DNA of 64,000 nt, from contig CM064864.1 in NCBI GenBank assembly GCA_032719365.1, forward strand, positions 3,000,817-3,064,816, in the 5' to 3' direction. The DNA comes from Prinsepia uniflora. Taxonomy: Eukaryota > Streptophyta > Magnoliopsida > Rosales > Rosaceae. The notes under the pieces are model-generated. The model was not told the DNA's origin and ran no database searches. It saw only the letters and a list, made by a program, of their open reading frames with translations. The number at the start of each line of letters is the position of its first letter. Position 1 is the stretch's first letter. Of this stretch, positions 9,637-22,700 are shown one piece after another. The position numbers were made by a program, and so were the translations under genes.

Positions 9637-12341
9637 TTAGTCTAAGTAATAATATGAGCCAGCAGCTTTTTGCTCCATATCCTTGGTGGAGTTCAGTTTG
9701 TTGATTCTTGGGCGATAGTTAGTTGGGTCACGTCTGTATGTGACGTCCAGTTGCTGCAAACACCACAACGAAAACACATCCAAAATACACTCAATTGGAG
9801 GCCAATGTATGCAGTGGGTAACACAAAAACTAGGAAGTAAAAACAAAGCACGACTTACAGATAAGAAGAGGTTCATTCCCGTCAACAAAGACTGCGGCGA
9901 ATTTGCAGTGCAATCAATCGACGGCTTCCCCTCATAGACAATAACTCTATCTGCCAAGTATGTAGCCATAATGAAGTCATGTTCAACCACGAATGCGGTC
10001 TTCTTATTATGTAAGATGAACCTCTTGATGACTTTTGCCGCAACAATACGCTGCTCAGAATCAAGATATGCACTTGGTTCATCTATAAGATATATATCTG
10101 CAGGCTTCCCGAGGCACAGACATAATGCAAGCCTTTGCAACTCTCCACCAGAGAGATTGCAAACTTCTTTGTCCATTAATTGTTCGATAAGAAGAGGCTT
10201 CATCACATCTGATACGAACTGAGGATGAGTATATTTATCACAAATTCTTTTATGCAACAAGCTCCTGACAGTGGATGGAAGCTTCGAATTGTTAGTCTGG
10301 GGTTTGTAAGATATATTGAATTCAGGCACCACAGAATCTTCTTCATCATTATCGGGTTTCAGTACACCAGCCTGCAAGTTGGATGGATATACCCGAACTC
10401 AACATCTCAAACTGCAACACAATTACTTTTATTGCTCAAGAAAATGAAAATAAGAAATAGAAAGAAAGAAAAATACCAGCATACGAACAAATGTTGTCTT
10501 TCCAGTTCCATTCTCCCCCAGCATTACAATAATCTGAGAATCAGTAAATTCACCCTCAGCCACACGAAGCCTGAAGTTTCCCATAGTTTTAGACATTGAT
10601 GGGTATTTATATCGTGCATGTGTAGTAATTTCCTCAGCACTGTCTTGATGTTCAGCAACCTAATAAAGGAAACAAAATAAATTACAAAAGTACTAAAAAG
10701 CCAAGAAATCATTTGATAAACAAAGTTTTTAGTCCTGCCTTGAAGGTCAGAGACTCATCCCGGAACCTAAGATTTTCTGTAGGAACAAATCCGGCCAAGA
10801 AGACGTTGATTCCTTCTCTAACTGAGAAAGGAAGAGTTACAACTCCATATGCCCCCGGTTTCCCATACAAACAGCAAATGAAGTCCGATAAGTAATCCAA
10901 GATATTAAGATCATGCTCCACAACAATCACATAGCTGAAAATAAAAGGAGACTACATTAGTAGCTAGACATGCTGGAAGACAATGAAGAAAATGAATCCA
11001 ACAAAAAAATTGAAGATGAGAAATTTAGGGAAATAAACCTATTAGCCGTGAGCAAAGATCGGACCACTTGGGCCGCTTTAAGTCTTTGTTTCACATCTAG
11101 AAAGCTTGAAGGTTCGTCAAACATGTATATGTCTGCCTTCTGCAAGGCAACTGCAGTAATGGCAAATCTTTGGAGCTCCCCACCGGATAAATCTCCTACA
11201 TTACGATCTAGAACCTTGTTCAGTTGAAGATCAACACATAGTTCTTCTTTCATATCCCTCTCGTCTTTCTGATTGAGCATCTCCCCAATATTCTCTTGAA
11301 CTGCTTTCCTAGCAATGGTCTCAACAAACTGGGGCTTTATAACGCACTGTTAAATAACAAGAAAATTATAATTATGCAAATTAGCAAGAAGAAAAAATAA
11401 TAACAATATAATGGTTAAATGCAACAAGTGATGGCAAAACAAATACCAAAATCATGCATTAGTACCTTCAAATTATCTTCAAGTATACGGGTGAAATAGT
11501 TCTGGAGCTCAGATCCTCGAAAGTAGGTCAAGATTTCCTGCCAATCTGGAGGATTCTGCAACAAAAACGAAAAACCATCAATTTAAGATAATCAAAGGAT
11601 GAGTTTTGAAAAATTATATATATGTAAGTGAAGAGGGAATTTCTGCAAGGATTATTACATTGAAACGGCCTAGATTCGGTTTCAGACCTCCGGCCAAAAC
11701 TTGGAGTGCAGTTGACTTCCCAATGCCATTAGCTCCAACCAAACCAAGTACTTGCCCTGGTCTTGGAACTGGTAACCTGTGTAGTTTGAAAGTGTTCGGT
11801 CCATAGCGGTGGGTCGTATCTTTGTCTAAATCCTTTGGCAAGTTGATGATTTCAATTGCATTAAATGGGCATTTTTTAACACAAATACCACACCCAATAC
11901 ACAATTCTTCGGATATAAACGCAGTCCTAGATGCAGGGGTAACCTCGATGCAGAATTTACCTGCAGACTGATTGATTAGGTATATATACACAAATAAATT
12001 CAGTTTAAGATTTACAAAAACATATAGTATGCATAATAGGAACTCGCAACACACATATCATGAAAAATACCAGTTCACATCATAAATTGAAATTTAAGAA
12101 ATCAACAATATGCGCATCACAGAAACACACCATAAACAGAATATCAGCCCTATCACTTTGTCTTGTGAAAACAATAGAAACCAGTATCTTAAGAGTAATT
12201 CAATAAACCCTAAAGAATAGAGTATAAAAATAATATACCAGTTTTCACAACAGGACAGCTCTTCCTGCATTCCTGGCGGCACTTCTTGGGTTTGCATTTG
12301 TCGGGGTTTACGATCGCTATACGGGTTTTCCGATCTGCCAT
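9637..12341 (-). CDS. ABCE2: ABC transporter E family protein (RNase L inhibitor-like, ribosome recycling factor)
   Basis: Soluble twin-ATPase that splits ribosomes after termination; ABCE/RLI1 is near-universal in eukaryotes. Coding exons (minus strand, first to last): 12239-12341, 11659-11960, 11466-11555, 11039-11346, 10739-10934, 10477-10659, 9859-10371, 9637-9753. They sum to 603 codons plus TAA, close to the usual length of about 605. The N-terminus MADRKTRIAIVNPDKC holds one Fe-S cluster set (C16, C21, C25, C29). A second set, CIGCGICVKKCPF, spans residues 55-67. NBD1 has Walker A GANGIGKST (about 110-118), LSGGELQRFAI and DEPSSFLD; NBD2 has GENGTGKTT, LSGGELQRLAL and DEPSAYLD. There are no membrane segments. 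Intron 5 uses a GC donor (AAG|GCAGGA); all other donors are GT. Assignment to the family is certain; the paralogue number is by analogy with Arabidopsis. Confidence 0.95.
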
Positions 12342-14244
12342 CTCCTCCTAATCTTCAGGATTCAAATTCACTTACAGGGTAAGAAGGAGAGGAAGCGGGG
12401 CATACTTTTGATGGCATCTTTTGAAGATCAGAAGAGGAAAAAGAAGATTACCTGATTGGATGACAGAGGCGGTGATCGGAGAGCAGAGGAACAGACTGCG
12501 ACGTCGTTTGTAGGTTGGTGTCGTACTGCCGTGCTTCTGCTATGAGGGCAGTTGGTGGGTTTAGCAGCCTGGACTAATTTTTCTTTCGTCAATAACTTGA
12601 ATTGAATTGAATTGTATTCATACTATTACTTCTCCATAAGCAAGATACATAAACACAGGTATTTCATTTACTAACCCAACCCGTTTCAATTTTATCCTAT
12701 GAACATAAGGAAAACAAAAGCAATATAAACCCTAATTGATTTACAAACCCAACCAGTTTCAGTTCTTTTTTTTTTTCCCCAAATCCGATGAACATAAGGA
12801 AAACAAAGCAATATAAATCCTATTTGACTTACTGAGAAAAGGAAGGCGGTAGCAACGGCGGCGGCCAGTAAGCGCCAGTCGCCGGAGGAAAGATGAGTCA
12901 ACGGCGGAAAGCGGTGGCAGAGAAGCGAGAGGACCGGAAAGAGGACTTATTTTCGCAGCCTATGTCGCTCACGCGGAAAACACAGCCAATATGTGCGCGC
13001 ACGAGGAAAGCATAGACTATATGCGTGTTAAACAAGTTACTCTCCTAGACGGGAGTAGACAATACTAGACATGGACCTCAAACACAAAGCAGCCCAAATT
13101 ATAAGCCCAGTTCTCTAAATTAAAACCGAACCAAACCGAATCATTCGGTCTAAATTAAAACTAAACCAATTCGATTTGGTTTGTAATCGACCAAATCGAG
13201 TCAATTTCATTTCCGGAAATTCAGAGCGTGAGAGAGAAGAAACAGGGCATATTTATAGTTATTGGGCATCTTCTGATTTGGTGCGGTGAGGTGCATGGTA
13301 TAATTTTGGAATAACTAATTATGTAATTTTAAGTAATACAATGAACAGATAACAAATATTACAATGAATAAATATTTATTCAAAATTCAAATGTTAAGCT
13401 TGAATCCAATTTTTGCGATTTAATTATTTTTCAAATCACAAACTAAACCAAGCAATTCAATTTGGCTCGGTTTTATGCATTGATTGACCAAGAAAATAAT
13501 CAAATTAAATGGAAACATATCAATTTCCAGTCTAATTCGAGTCAGCTTTCCGGCCTCGGGCACTTTATCTTCTTCCTTTGTTGGTAATTACCATCTTCAC
13601 CAATTGAATGCGAACCTTATTTTCGATATCACATAGTATCGACCTCATATTTATGAGAGTCGAATTCAAGACCTTACATTGCACTGCACATTGGAGCAAT
13701 AATAATAATATTTGTGTTTCAAACGAAATGAAAGATGTTGCAGGAGAAGAGTTACTCCAAACCTGGGAAATGTATGCTTTCTCTATATACATTTCGAGAA
13801 TAGATGACATAGAAATTTACAAGTTGGATATACAAATCTGTGGCTACTCAACTCTAAGAGAGAAAATATAGAGAAGAATGGTACGTTCATGCCAATGCCA
13901 TGCCTATACGCCAAAATACAAGACTTACAGGCTAAAAATAGAAAAAGATCTCTTTTTCGTGAAGAAAAGGACATTTTCATGGAGGATTGAGGATTTTATA
14001 TTGCTATATTGCCAAATGACAATCCTCCCATTTGAAAGATCAAAAGAGTTGGGTTTTGAGCACTGAGAATCGATCATCGGTTTTCTCAATCATTTTTATT
14101 GTAGCAAAAGAAACTCAAATGAAGGTCCAAAGATCTTCTGAAAACTGATGGCTTTTGGTTTGAATAATAAGATGGGAAATGGCAAGTTCGTGGCTTTTGG
14201 TTTGAATAATATGGCAAGTTCCCTATTCATTAATGAAAAGTAAC
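12342..14244. promoter_or_regulatory. Intergenic region upstream of ABCE, downstream of Ca2+-ATPase
   Basis: Holds the ABCE 5' UTR and promoter on the minus strand. A plausible 5' UTR intron donor (CAG|GTAATC, minus strand) lies near 12450. 13110-13530 is rich in AACCGAACC/AATCGA-type repeats common in plant spacers. No tRNA and no further gene is recognised. Promoter elements cannot be fixed by eye. Confidence 0.4.
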
Positions 14245-14745
14245 CAAGGTTCAAACGACACTAGGTGTTCTTAGGGCGATCGATAGGAGCCTAAGGCCTA
14301 GGTGGGGAAGGGGGGGAGGCGAAGGGGCGAAGGGGTCTAGGGGGAGGGCGAAGGGGTCTGTCTAGGCGTTTTTTTTTAAAGACAAAATTCAACAAACTAA
14401 TAAAATAATGAATACTATCAAATAATTTCAAAACAAAAATTAATTATTTAAATAAATAAATTGAATTGGAAATCATAAATATTGAAAATGCAAGTTTTTT
14501 ATTAATTTTATTATACAATATTCTATATTTTTTAATTTATTATCTTTATTTTAATTAATACTTATCACATTAACGACGTATTTAATAAATAAAATAATTT
14601 ATATAACTAAATCTATATATATAAAAACTTATATAACTAAATATATATATAATGATCTACACGCAAATCCATCTAGGTACGTAGTGTCATTATGCAAGGT
14701 GCTTCGAGTGTCTAGGCGGACTAACCGACCGCCGTTTTGAAAGGT
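14245..14745. mobile_element. Degraded MITE, possibly hAT-type
   Basis: Left end CAAGGTTCAAACG resembles the reverse complement of the right end CGTTTTGAAAGGT. Subterminal CCTAGG/CTAGGCG motifs (about 14297-14370 and 14711-14730) recur at both sides, with an AT-rich interior and a G-rich tract (14303-14357). This looks like the CAAGGTT…ACCTTG class of non-autonomous hAT elements. No clear 8-bp duplication was found. It lies within 30 bp of the Ca2+-ATPase stop codon, hence probably in its 3' UTR. Confidence 0.45.
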
Positions 14746-14772
14746 AACAAAACACAACTAGATTGATGAGCA

Positions 14773-16631
14773 TTATGAATTTTGATTTCGGCGAGAATTT
14801 CTGCACTGCTGAATTGGCCGGCTGAAGTACTTGGAAACCGGAGTTCTGGGGACTGGGATTAGTTTTCCGATAACAGCCAAAGGCCAACTGCCAGAAAAAT
14901 GAAAGCAGATAAGTACCACGTAAGATCAATGCATGGATCGCAACTTAAAATCGAAGCGATTTGACCTATCCAAGACTACAAAAGTCTAAACTCTAAATGA
15001 TTATTCTACATCCTAAAATAATTAATTTTGTGAATAACAAAATTAAATAAAATTGAGTAGATTTGAGGTTTTCTAAATGCGTCATGTCTTAATAAAGACA
15101 AAACGTCCTGTAGAGAGAGACTAACCTTAAATTCATAGTCTTCACTAAGGCACTTACTCGACAGAAAAAACGTAAGCATGAATATCAAGAAGTTAACCTA
15201 CCTGACAATGGCGATACCCAAGCATATAAGCCATTGCTGCCATGATAGTCTCACTGTTTTTGTAAACTTTCCTAGGAAGAAGATGATGAGTATCTGCAAA
15301 TACGGTTATGCTAAGTAATTGTCCGATAGTAAGTTGGTAAGAACTTGGAGCTGAAATATAAATGTAGTGGCCTATCACCTGAAGTACAAAAGTGATTCCT
15401 ATTATTCCCATAAAGAGGAAGTTCTTGGTCACTCCACTGAAGACGTTCATTTCTTCGGGCTTCCGAGCATTGAACTCATTAAAGATCTATACCAAGGCGA
15501 AATATGCGTCAGACAAATACTAGTAATCAGTTGCAAGGCTGATTGCATCTAGTTCACATAATTATTTTTAAATCCAATACTTACCTGGCAAAAAACAAAC
15601 GCATTGAATATGATAGTATTCTTCACACTGTTGGCCTCCTTCGTGGGTTTATTCTCAAGGCCAAGAATGCTAATTCCCAGAAAGGTGAGGAGAAGGAGGA
15701 CAATAATTTGATATATAGCCTGTGACAAGTAAAATTTAATAACCGAACAGTCATTTTATGCCAGTTATAGTCTGATGCTAGTGAATTTCAAAACAACAAT
15801 CTCGAAGAGATAAGGTACCTGAATCATTAGATTCCTCCACATGATGTTCGTAATAAGAGGTTCCCTGAGAAAAAATACCCATATTATCACTTAACTTCAT
15901 CTCAATCTAGAGATGGTGTGGTCCATTAAGGAAAGTAGACATACAAGACTAATTGGACATGATTTCTTGAATACTATTAAAACCAATCTACCAATTATAA
16001 GTCAAAGTAAGATCAACCTGGTTTCTTGCGCAATGCCCACGGTCCAAATGAATTCAGAAGGTTATTAAACTCGTGATCATTTTCAGGTGAACAGTTATTA
16101 ATATCCAAAAATGTCTGAAAACTATTTTTTTTTTTCTTGCAAACTGACCATAAGATCGACCAACAATAGGCTAATGGACAGCCACAATTTTTATGAACAG
16201 CATACAGCCATAAGAATTTAACTTGAATAGCATATAAGTCTATCAGATATGTTATAAGTACATCAATGCTAGCTAATCATGCAATTTCACACCTTCGGCC
16301 AACTGGTGTTCTATGCATAAGGTTCTCTGTCGGTGGTTCAGTAGCCAGTGCAAGTGCTCCTAGAGTATCCATGATCAAGTTAACCCATAGAAGCTGTACG
16401 AAGAACATAAAACAAATTATTTAAATCTTTGGGGAGGGCCCTTAAGTTTTTGGGCCCATTTCTATTTAGATCCGCAACGTAAGAAAAAAATGAAGAAAAC
16501 TAATGTGCTACAACATTCTAAACTGCGGAGGATCCTTCAACTCATATTTTTGCTAGCTTAATATTCCAGATTGTGCAAAATATGCATTATGAACTTGAGT
16601 CATAACTGAAAAGTGATATCCATAATAAAAT

Positions 16632-16702
<71 letters not shown>

Positions 16703-19700
16703 AACCTGTACTGCATTTAACGGAACGCGACCAGCGGATATTGCTGCCACAACATTAATTACAAGAGCTGCAACATTAACAGTAAGTTGGAATTGGATAA
16801 ATTTCTGAATATTTGCATACACAGAACGTCCCCATCGAACAACCTACATCAGTAGAAAGAGAAACAATCAGAACAAATAAAACCAACATTTCAATCATAT
16901 CATAAAAGAGTAAACCAGGATATATGCACTGAAAGCCGACAACCCATTTATTTAACCAAAAACTATTTCAAAGTTTTTACCAAGTTCTGAAAGGAAAGGA
17001 ATAACAATTAAAATACTAATACATTTAAGACAGATACAGTTACAGAAGGAAAGCAAAAAAAATATGTACTTCATATGTATATTGAGATATAATGCAGTTC
17101 TATGACCAATGCGTCTAAAACGCCTAAAACCTTCAACAAGACTACGCAAGGTTCAAGACCTCCCAAAATGAAAAGAGATCCACATGCTAATTCTTAGGAT
17201 GGAGGTTTAAAAGCTTCAAGAATTTATTACATTTAAGTTAAAGAAGCAAAATGCAAAAGAAGCATCAAAGTTACTTGAAATTTTCTTTTGGGTTCAACAG
17301 AGTTACTTGAATATTAAACGCACATGTGACGCAATATTTGTATAAGTTCTTGTGAAAGTGAATATATACTCACCTTTACAACTGAAGCAAAGTTATCATC
17401 CAAGATAATGATATCTGAACTTTCTTTCGCAACTTCAGTTCCTGCAATGCCCATAGCAAGACCAATATCTGCCTAAAATACAAAATGGTAAAGATCTGAT
17501 CAACTATAACTAGGAAACATTCCACTAGTGGAATTTCAGCAGATTATGTTTTATAGACTAAAAGCCACTGAATCCGCATCTAAACAATTAGAATAAGCCA
17601 CTGATCTTACACATTTGTGGCAGCATGGACATAGATGTGCATAGAATATAATGATTATACTTGAATTCCAGAATTTAGGCCATATCCATTCATATTTAAA
17701 ATGAGTTGGATCATTTTCCAATTTCAAAAGTAAATTGAAGGCTTTGGATAGATTTCCTGCATATTCCATTATTCTTTTATACTAAAACAAACTTAAATAA
17801 AAGTAAATTCTCATATCTAAATGTTCATCATAGTACTTGATGCGCCAAAAACTTCATATTTTAGAAACATCAAGAAAACTACATTTATAAAGGTCCCGAA
17901 AGAGAAGAGGAAGGTTATCAGGATGCTTTGTATGTCAATTGGACAAGAGCACATCCATCTTGAGTTCTCTTTTTAAAATTTAAAAAAAAAAATGATAGTA
18001 CCAACCAAGTTGAGTTTTTAAATTCACAAAGATGTGTCACCTCATGAAGTGCAGGAGCATCATTGGTACCATCTCCTGTTACTGCAACAACATCGCCCCC
18101 CTTACGTAATGCTTGCACAAGCAACAACTTGTCATTAGGAGAAGATCTACCCATTACCTATGCAAAACCATAACAAAAATGTCTATTGGCTTTAGGTACC
18201 ATCAGAAAAATACAACTCACACTTTTAGGAATAATTACTGGGAATGAAGATCAAAAGCTAAAAGAAACTATCAGAATATCCATAATGTAGGAATCTTACT
18301 GTTACTTTTCTGGAAACTTGTTCCCTTTCTTTTTCAGATAACTCACGGAATGTCTTTCCTTCAATGATATTAGGCTCAACAGCATCTTCGAATGAAAGTA
18401 GTATTCCACACTCTAATGCGATTGCTTTAGCTGTTTGAAGATTATCTCCAGTGACCATGCGTACCTATAGGTTCACAGACATGTGATTCTTACTATCACT
18501 TTTCAGATGTATGCATCAAAATAAGATCTGTATCATGTGAATAAGTATATGTCTTCCATCATTGTACACTAAGCTAAGATCAAGCTTCAAGTGGAAATAT
18601 CAAAATCATAAAACGGAATCCTCAAACTCCTCTGTCTACCAATAATACCATATCAAAGTTGCATATCTGAATAAGGGATTCCTAAACTCATCTCTTTTGC
18701 AGACATTTGTTTGTGATTGGCTATGGATTCTACACACCTAATTTGAATTACTAAAACAAACAGTGGTGTTTGAATCATATTCATTTGTAACTCAAATGAA
18801 CCATTTTGTCCACTACTAACAAACTCATTCCAGCTTGCCGACGGTTTCTAGGTGGCATAGGGATTAGCACAAATACTAGATACGGAAAACACTTGTGTAG
18901 AATCCCACTTATGCCTAAGTTAAAATTATTTATCATCCTCTAGTTTGTTAGTGCAATTAGGCCCATTTTCCCAAACTTTGGACCTCTATATTCTGTTGTG
19001 GATATGCAATACATTAGCCCAGTAATTGTGAGGAAATTTAAAAGCACTAACACCATAGGGCAGGGTCAGTAATCATTTCTTACACTAATTACTTGGGGGT
19101 GTTAAACTTCGTATGAAGGACTGCTCATCCAGCTTTTAATCTTCTTACATTTTTCGGTGAGAAATTCTGTGTTTCTTTTTTTATTTCATTTCCAATATTA
19201 AAGGTGCCTCTAGTTTATCAGTTGAAGTGTAAAGATGGGTGAGTCCCCAGCCAGCCAGCGTGTATGACGACTATTATATTGCTTAGCATTCCTAAGGAGC
19301 AAAAAACTTATACAACGTGAAAATTTTCAACAAACACAAATTCCTCAAAGGTCCAACAACAGACCTCCAGGAATTATGGAGTGACGCTTAGAAGATTTTG
19401 TGTGTTCCTACAACCTATAACTAAAGGATAGATTGTAGCCCAAAAATAGGCGTCTCCTAACTATCTGTCCACATCACCTATTTTTGCAGTAGTGAGCCTA
19501 AATTAAAATGTTATAACCTATATTTATAAGACCACACATTCACAATAAAATATGAAGATGTTATCTAGAAATTGTGAAATCTTACCTTAACACCAGCTTC
19601 TGTGCATAGTTTCACAGCATCTTTAACACCAGGCCGACAAGGATCCTACTCATGGACATACATATTAGCTTAAGTGAAGAAGACAATACAAGTCCAAAAT

Positions 19701-22700
19701 ATGCATACATGCAAGACCCAAGGGTACTTGGTGTATGTGTATGTGAGTCATTCTCATGAAAACTGAAAAGGCATGAAACATAATTCAATAGCATGAGAAA
19801 ATTGTTCTTGGGATGCACCTTTATACCAACAATAGCAAGCAAAACAAGGTTATCTTCCGGTAAAGCCCATTGACCTAAAAGCTCCTCCTCAGTAGGAACT
19901 TTGTCTAATTCATATGGTCTGTATGCAATGGCAACACATCGCAAACTGCTTGCTGCCATGTCATTAATAGCTGTCATGAAAAATTCCTGCAAAAGGATAT
20001 GACAAGATATCATACAATGTCACTGGAAAATTTAAAGAGAATAAAAAATATTTCTCAACCTTCTAAAAGAACCTATTTATCCTAGTTAAATTGAATGCAT
20101 CCATGGTATTAAGTGCCTATTTGGATTTGAAATGGAACTTTCTCTTGAGTATTTAAAATCCTCCTTTCCTTGAATAATCAAAATTACATTTGGAATTTAT
20201 GAACATGAGAGATTAATATAACTCCCAATTAAATTAAGGAATTAAAACTGAAAACACTAATCCAAAACCCTTCTTCCACCATTGTCAGAATTGAACATAT
20301 ATACAGCCATATAATTTATTCAATCCTGTTATGGTACTCAAATAGAAAATGCATCAAGCATTCAAACAAAATAACCCTGAGAAGTTACATCAAAGAAAGT
20401 CTAAAGGATTAGATAGACTTCTATAACTATAATTTCCATATCATAAAAGTTTTACTGGTTCATTGTTACCATGTGTAAGTGGTCATATTCATATATGTAA
20501 ACTGTTCTATTTGATTCTTCATTCATAACTTCCTGGACCACATTTCTTTTAACTATCTGATAACTTCCTTGTACCCTAAATTTTTATTTTCTCAGGGAAC
20601 TTCCAGAATAACTTTTTATTTTCAGATAAGACTATGTGAATATGTTGTTATCACTCAAGTCCCCAACCTTATCTTCGTTAATACTCTGCGAGCAACCATT
20701 TGAGTCAAGATAATCTGTACACGAGGATAAAACCATCTCCGCTGCTCCTTTCCAATGTATATGAACTTCAGAGTCATTCTGTCATGAGAGTACGAAAATT
20801 ACATTAGGATAGGATTAATCAGGAAAACAACACTATACACAGGAAAGGTTATAGTTTACAGCTTTTTTTGTGTTTCTATCTATGCATGTACTACATGCCC
20901 CAGTATATAACCAAATTATAATTACAAGCACAACAGGCATATATTGATATGTATTCCAGATAAAAAATGCAAAAGGTCAAGGTGGTGTAACATATCAAGA
21001 ATGCACCATAATTGACAGGATCTATATTCGTTTTCCCCTATTGACCCCATTCCACTGTAGAAGTTTAATCCAAGAGAGGGAAAATGGAGCATGTATTCAT
21101 CGGTATGATATACTTGAGGAGCAAAGATAAAACATGGAAATATTATGACAATAGCATGCAGCAGAAATTAAGGGAACACTGAACACGAAGGGGAAGATAC
21201 AGATTGAGTTGACAAGGTGTATTAGTGACAGATGTCAATCCTATCTACTAAGAGTAAAACGAAATCAGATCTATACTAATATTGTGCATTCTGAGTTTTC
21301 TTTTTATGTTATCATTCATTTATAAGAAAAATAAATAGAGGCATGAAAGATAATTTCAGCAGCTCATTGTCAAGCATCACCACCTGATCAAAAAATAATA
21401 TAAAGTCACGAGCTGACCTCAATAACAGAAGAAGCAATTTAAATACTCCTCTGAGAAATAAGTAACTTTAACTCATAAGTATAAACATATAACCAGTATA
21501 TGCCTATGTCTATACTTATGAATCTGTAAGGGCTGTACGTATTTGACACACACCAATCTAGGGGTAGCATGAATCCAATTACCACTTCGTCAATGAACAT
21601 ATGATCAAGAGGTAGATGCTGAACCCAGATAAAAACAAGTAGAACTGGATTAGCTGAACAGGTTGGTTTGAGCAAACCACTATAGTGAATTTGTCCTTGG
21701 CAAAAATCAATTATGTAAAGTAGGCATGGCAAAATAGGTTGGCTTTCAAGATTATCTGTAATGTGATGCACCACATGAGGACGGTGAGGAATCCTAGCTG
21801 GATTAAAAGATAACTCATTATGCTACTCCCTCTAGGTCTCAATCTTGCCATTAAAAAAATGAAACTTTACATCTTAATAAATAAATATTAATTACCTGTT
21901 TTACTGCAACACCACCTCGCTTTTTCTCAGAATTGAAAGGGAAAACATGAAGAACCTTAGACTCCGATCTCATAACATTAAACTTCATCCCCAACTGTAA
22001 CAAAAAATTTGATAACTAAGAAAATCTTCAACTATCGGAAAGAAAAGAATACAAGAGTACACTAAAGAACATTTAGAACCTTGACTGCCCATGAAAGTAT
22101 AGCCTTTTCTGTAGGAGATCCAGTGATCTCCATTTCACCATCCTGCTAAATAAGGTGTGATTAAATTTCAACATATTAATTTGGGAACGACAACAAAGTT
22201 TAACAGTTACAAAAATATAATTCATCGCTCCTTCGATGATGCTGTGACAACTAAAAAGAAATATTACCGCTGGCTCAAATACGTTTCCAGTGGTATTCTG
22301 TGCAATGCCTTCACATAGCAGAGTGGAAACCAGTTGAGGCAACTGTGACGAATCATCTGGTGGATTTATCTTCTTTCTCCCGACATATGCCTCAACAACA
22401 GTCATCTGTGATATCATACGTTATCATCACTTCTGTTTTGACAAGTTATTTTTCATATCACAATCACTACACGGTCGTCATGCTTCACATGCTGCTCACT
22501 AACCTCTGTTTAAAAATTGATGAAAGAAAATTTTCAATTCAGAATATTACACACCTGATTCAATGTCAATGTCCCAGTTTTATCACTGCAAATTGTCGTT
22601 GCTGAACCCATAGTTTCACAGGCTGACAGTCTACGCACCTACACATATCTGCTGTTAGAACCTAGTTCATAAGCTCATTTCACAAATCATTTCCTTGTAG

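Noticed and set aside
9971..10599. Plus-strand open frames over the ABCE exons
   Set aside because: They are antisense shadows of the minus-strand ABCE coding exons and have no family resemblance.
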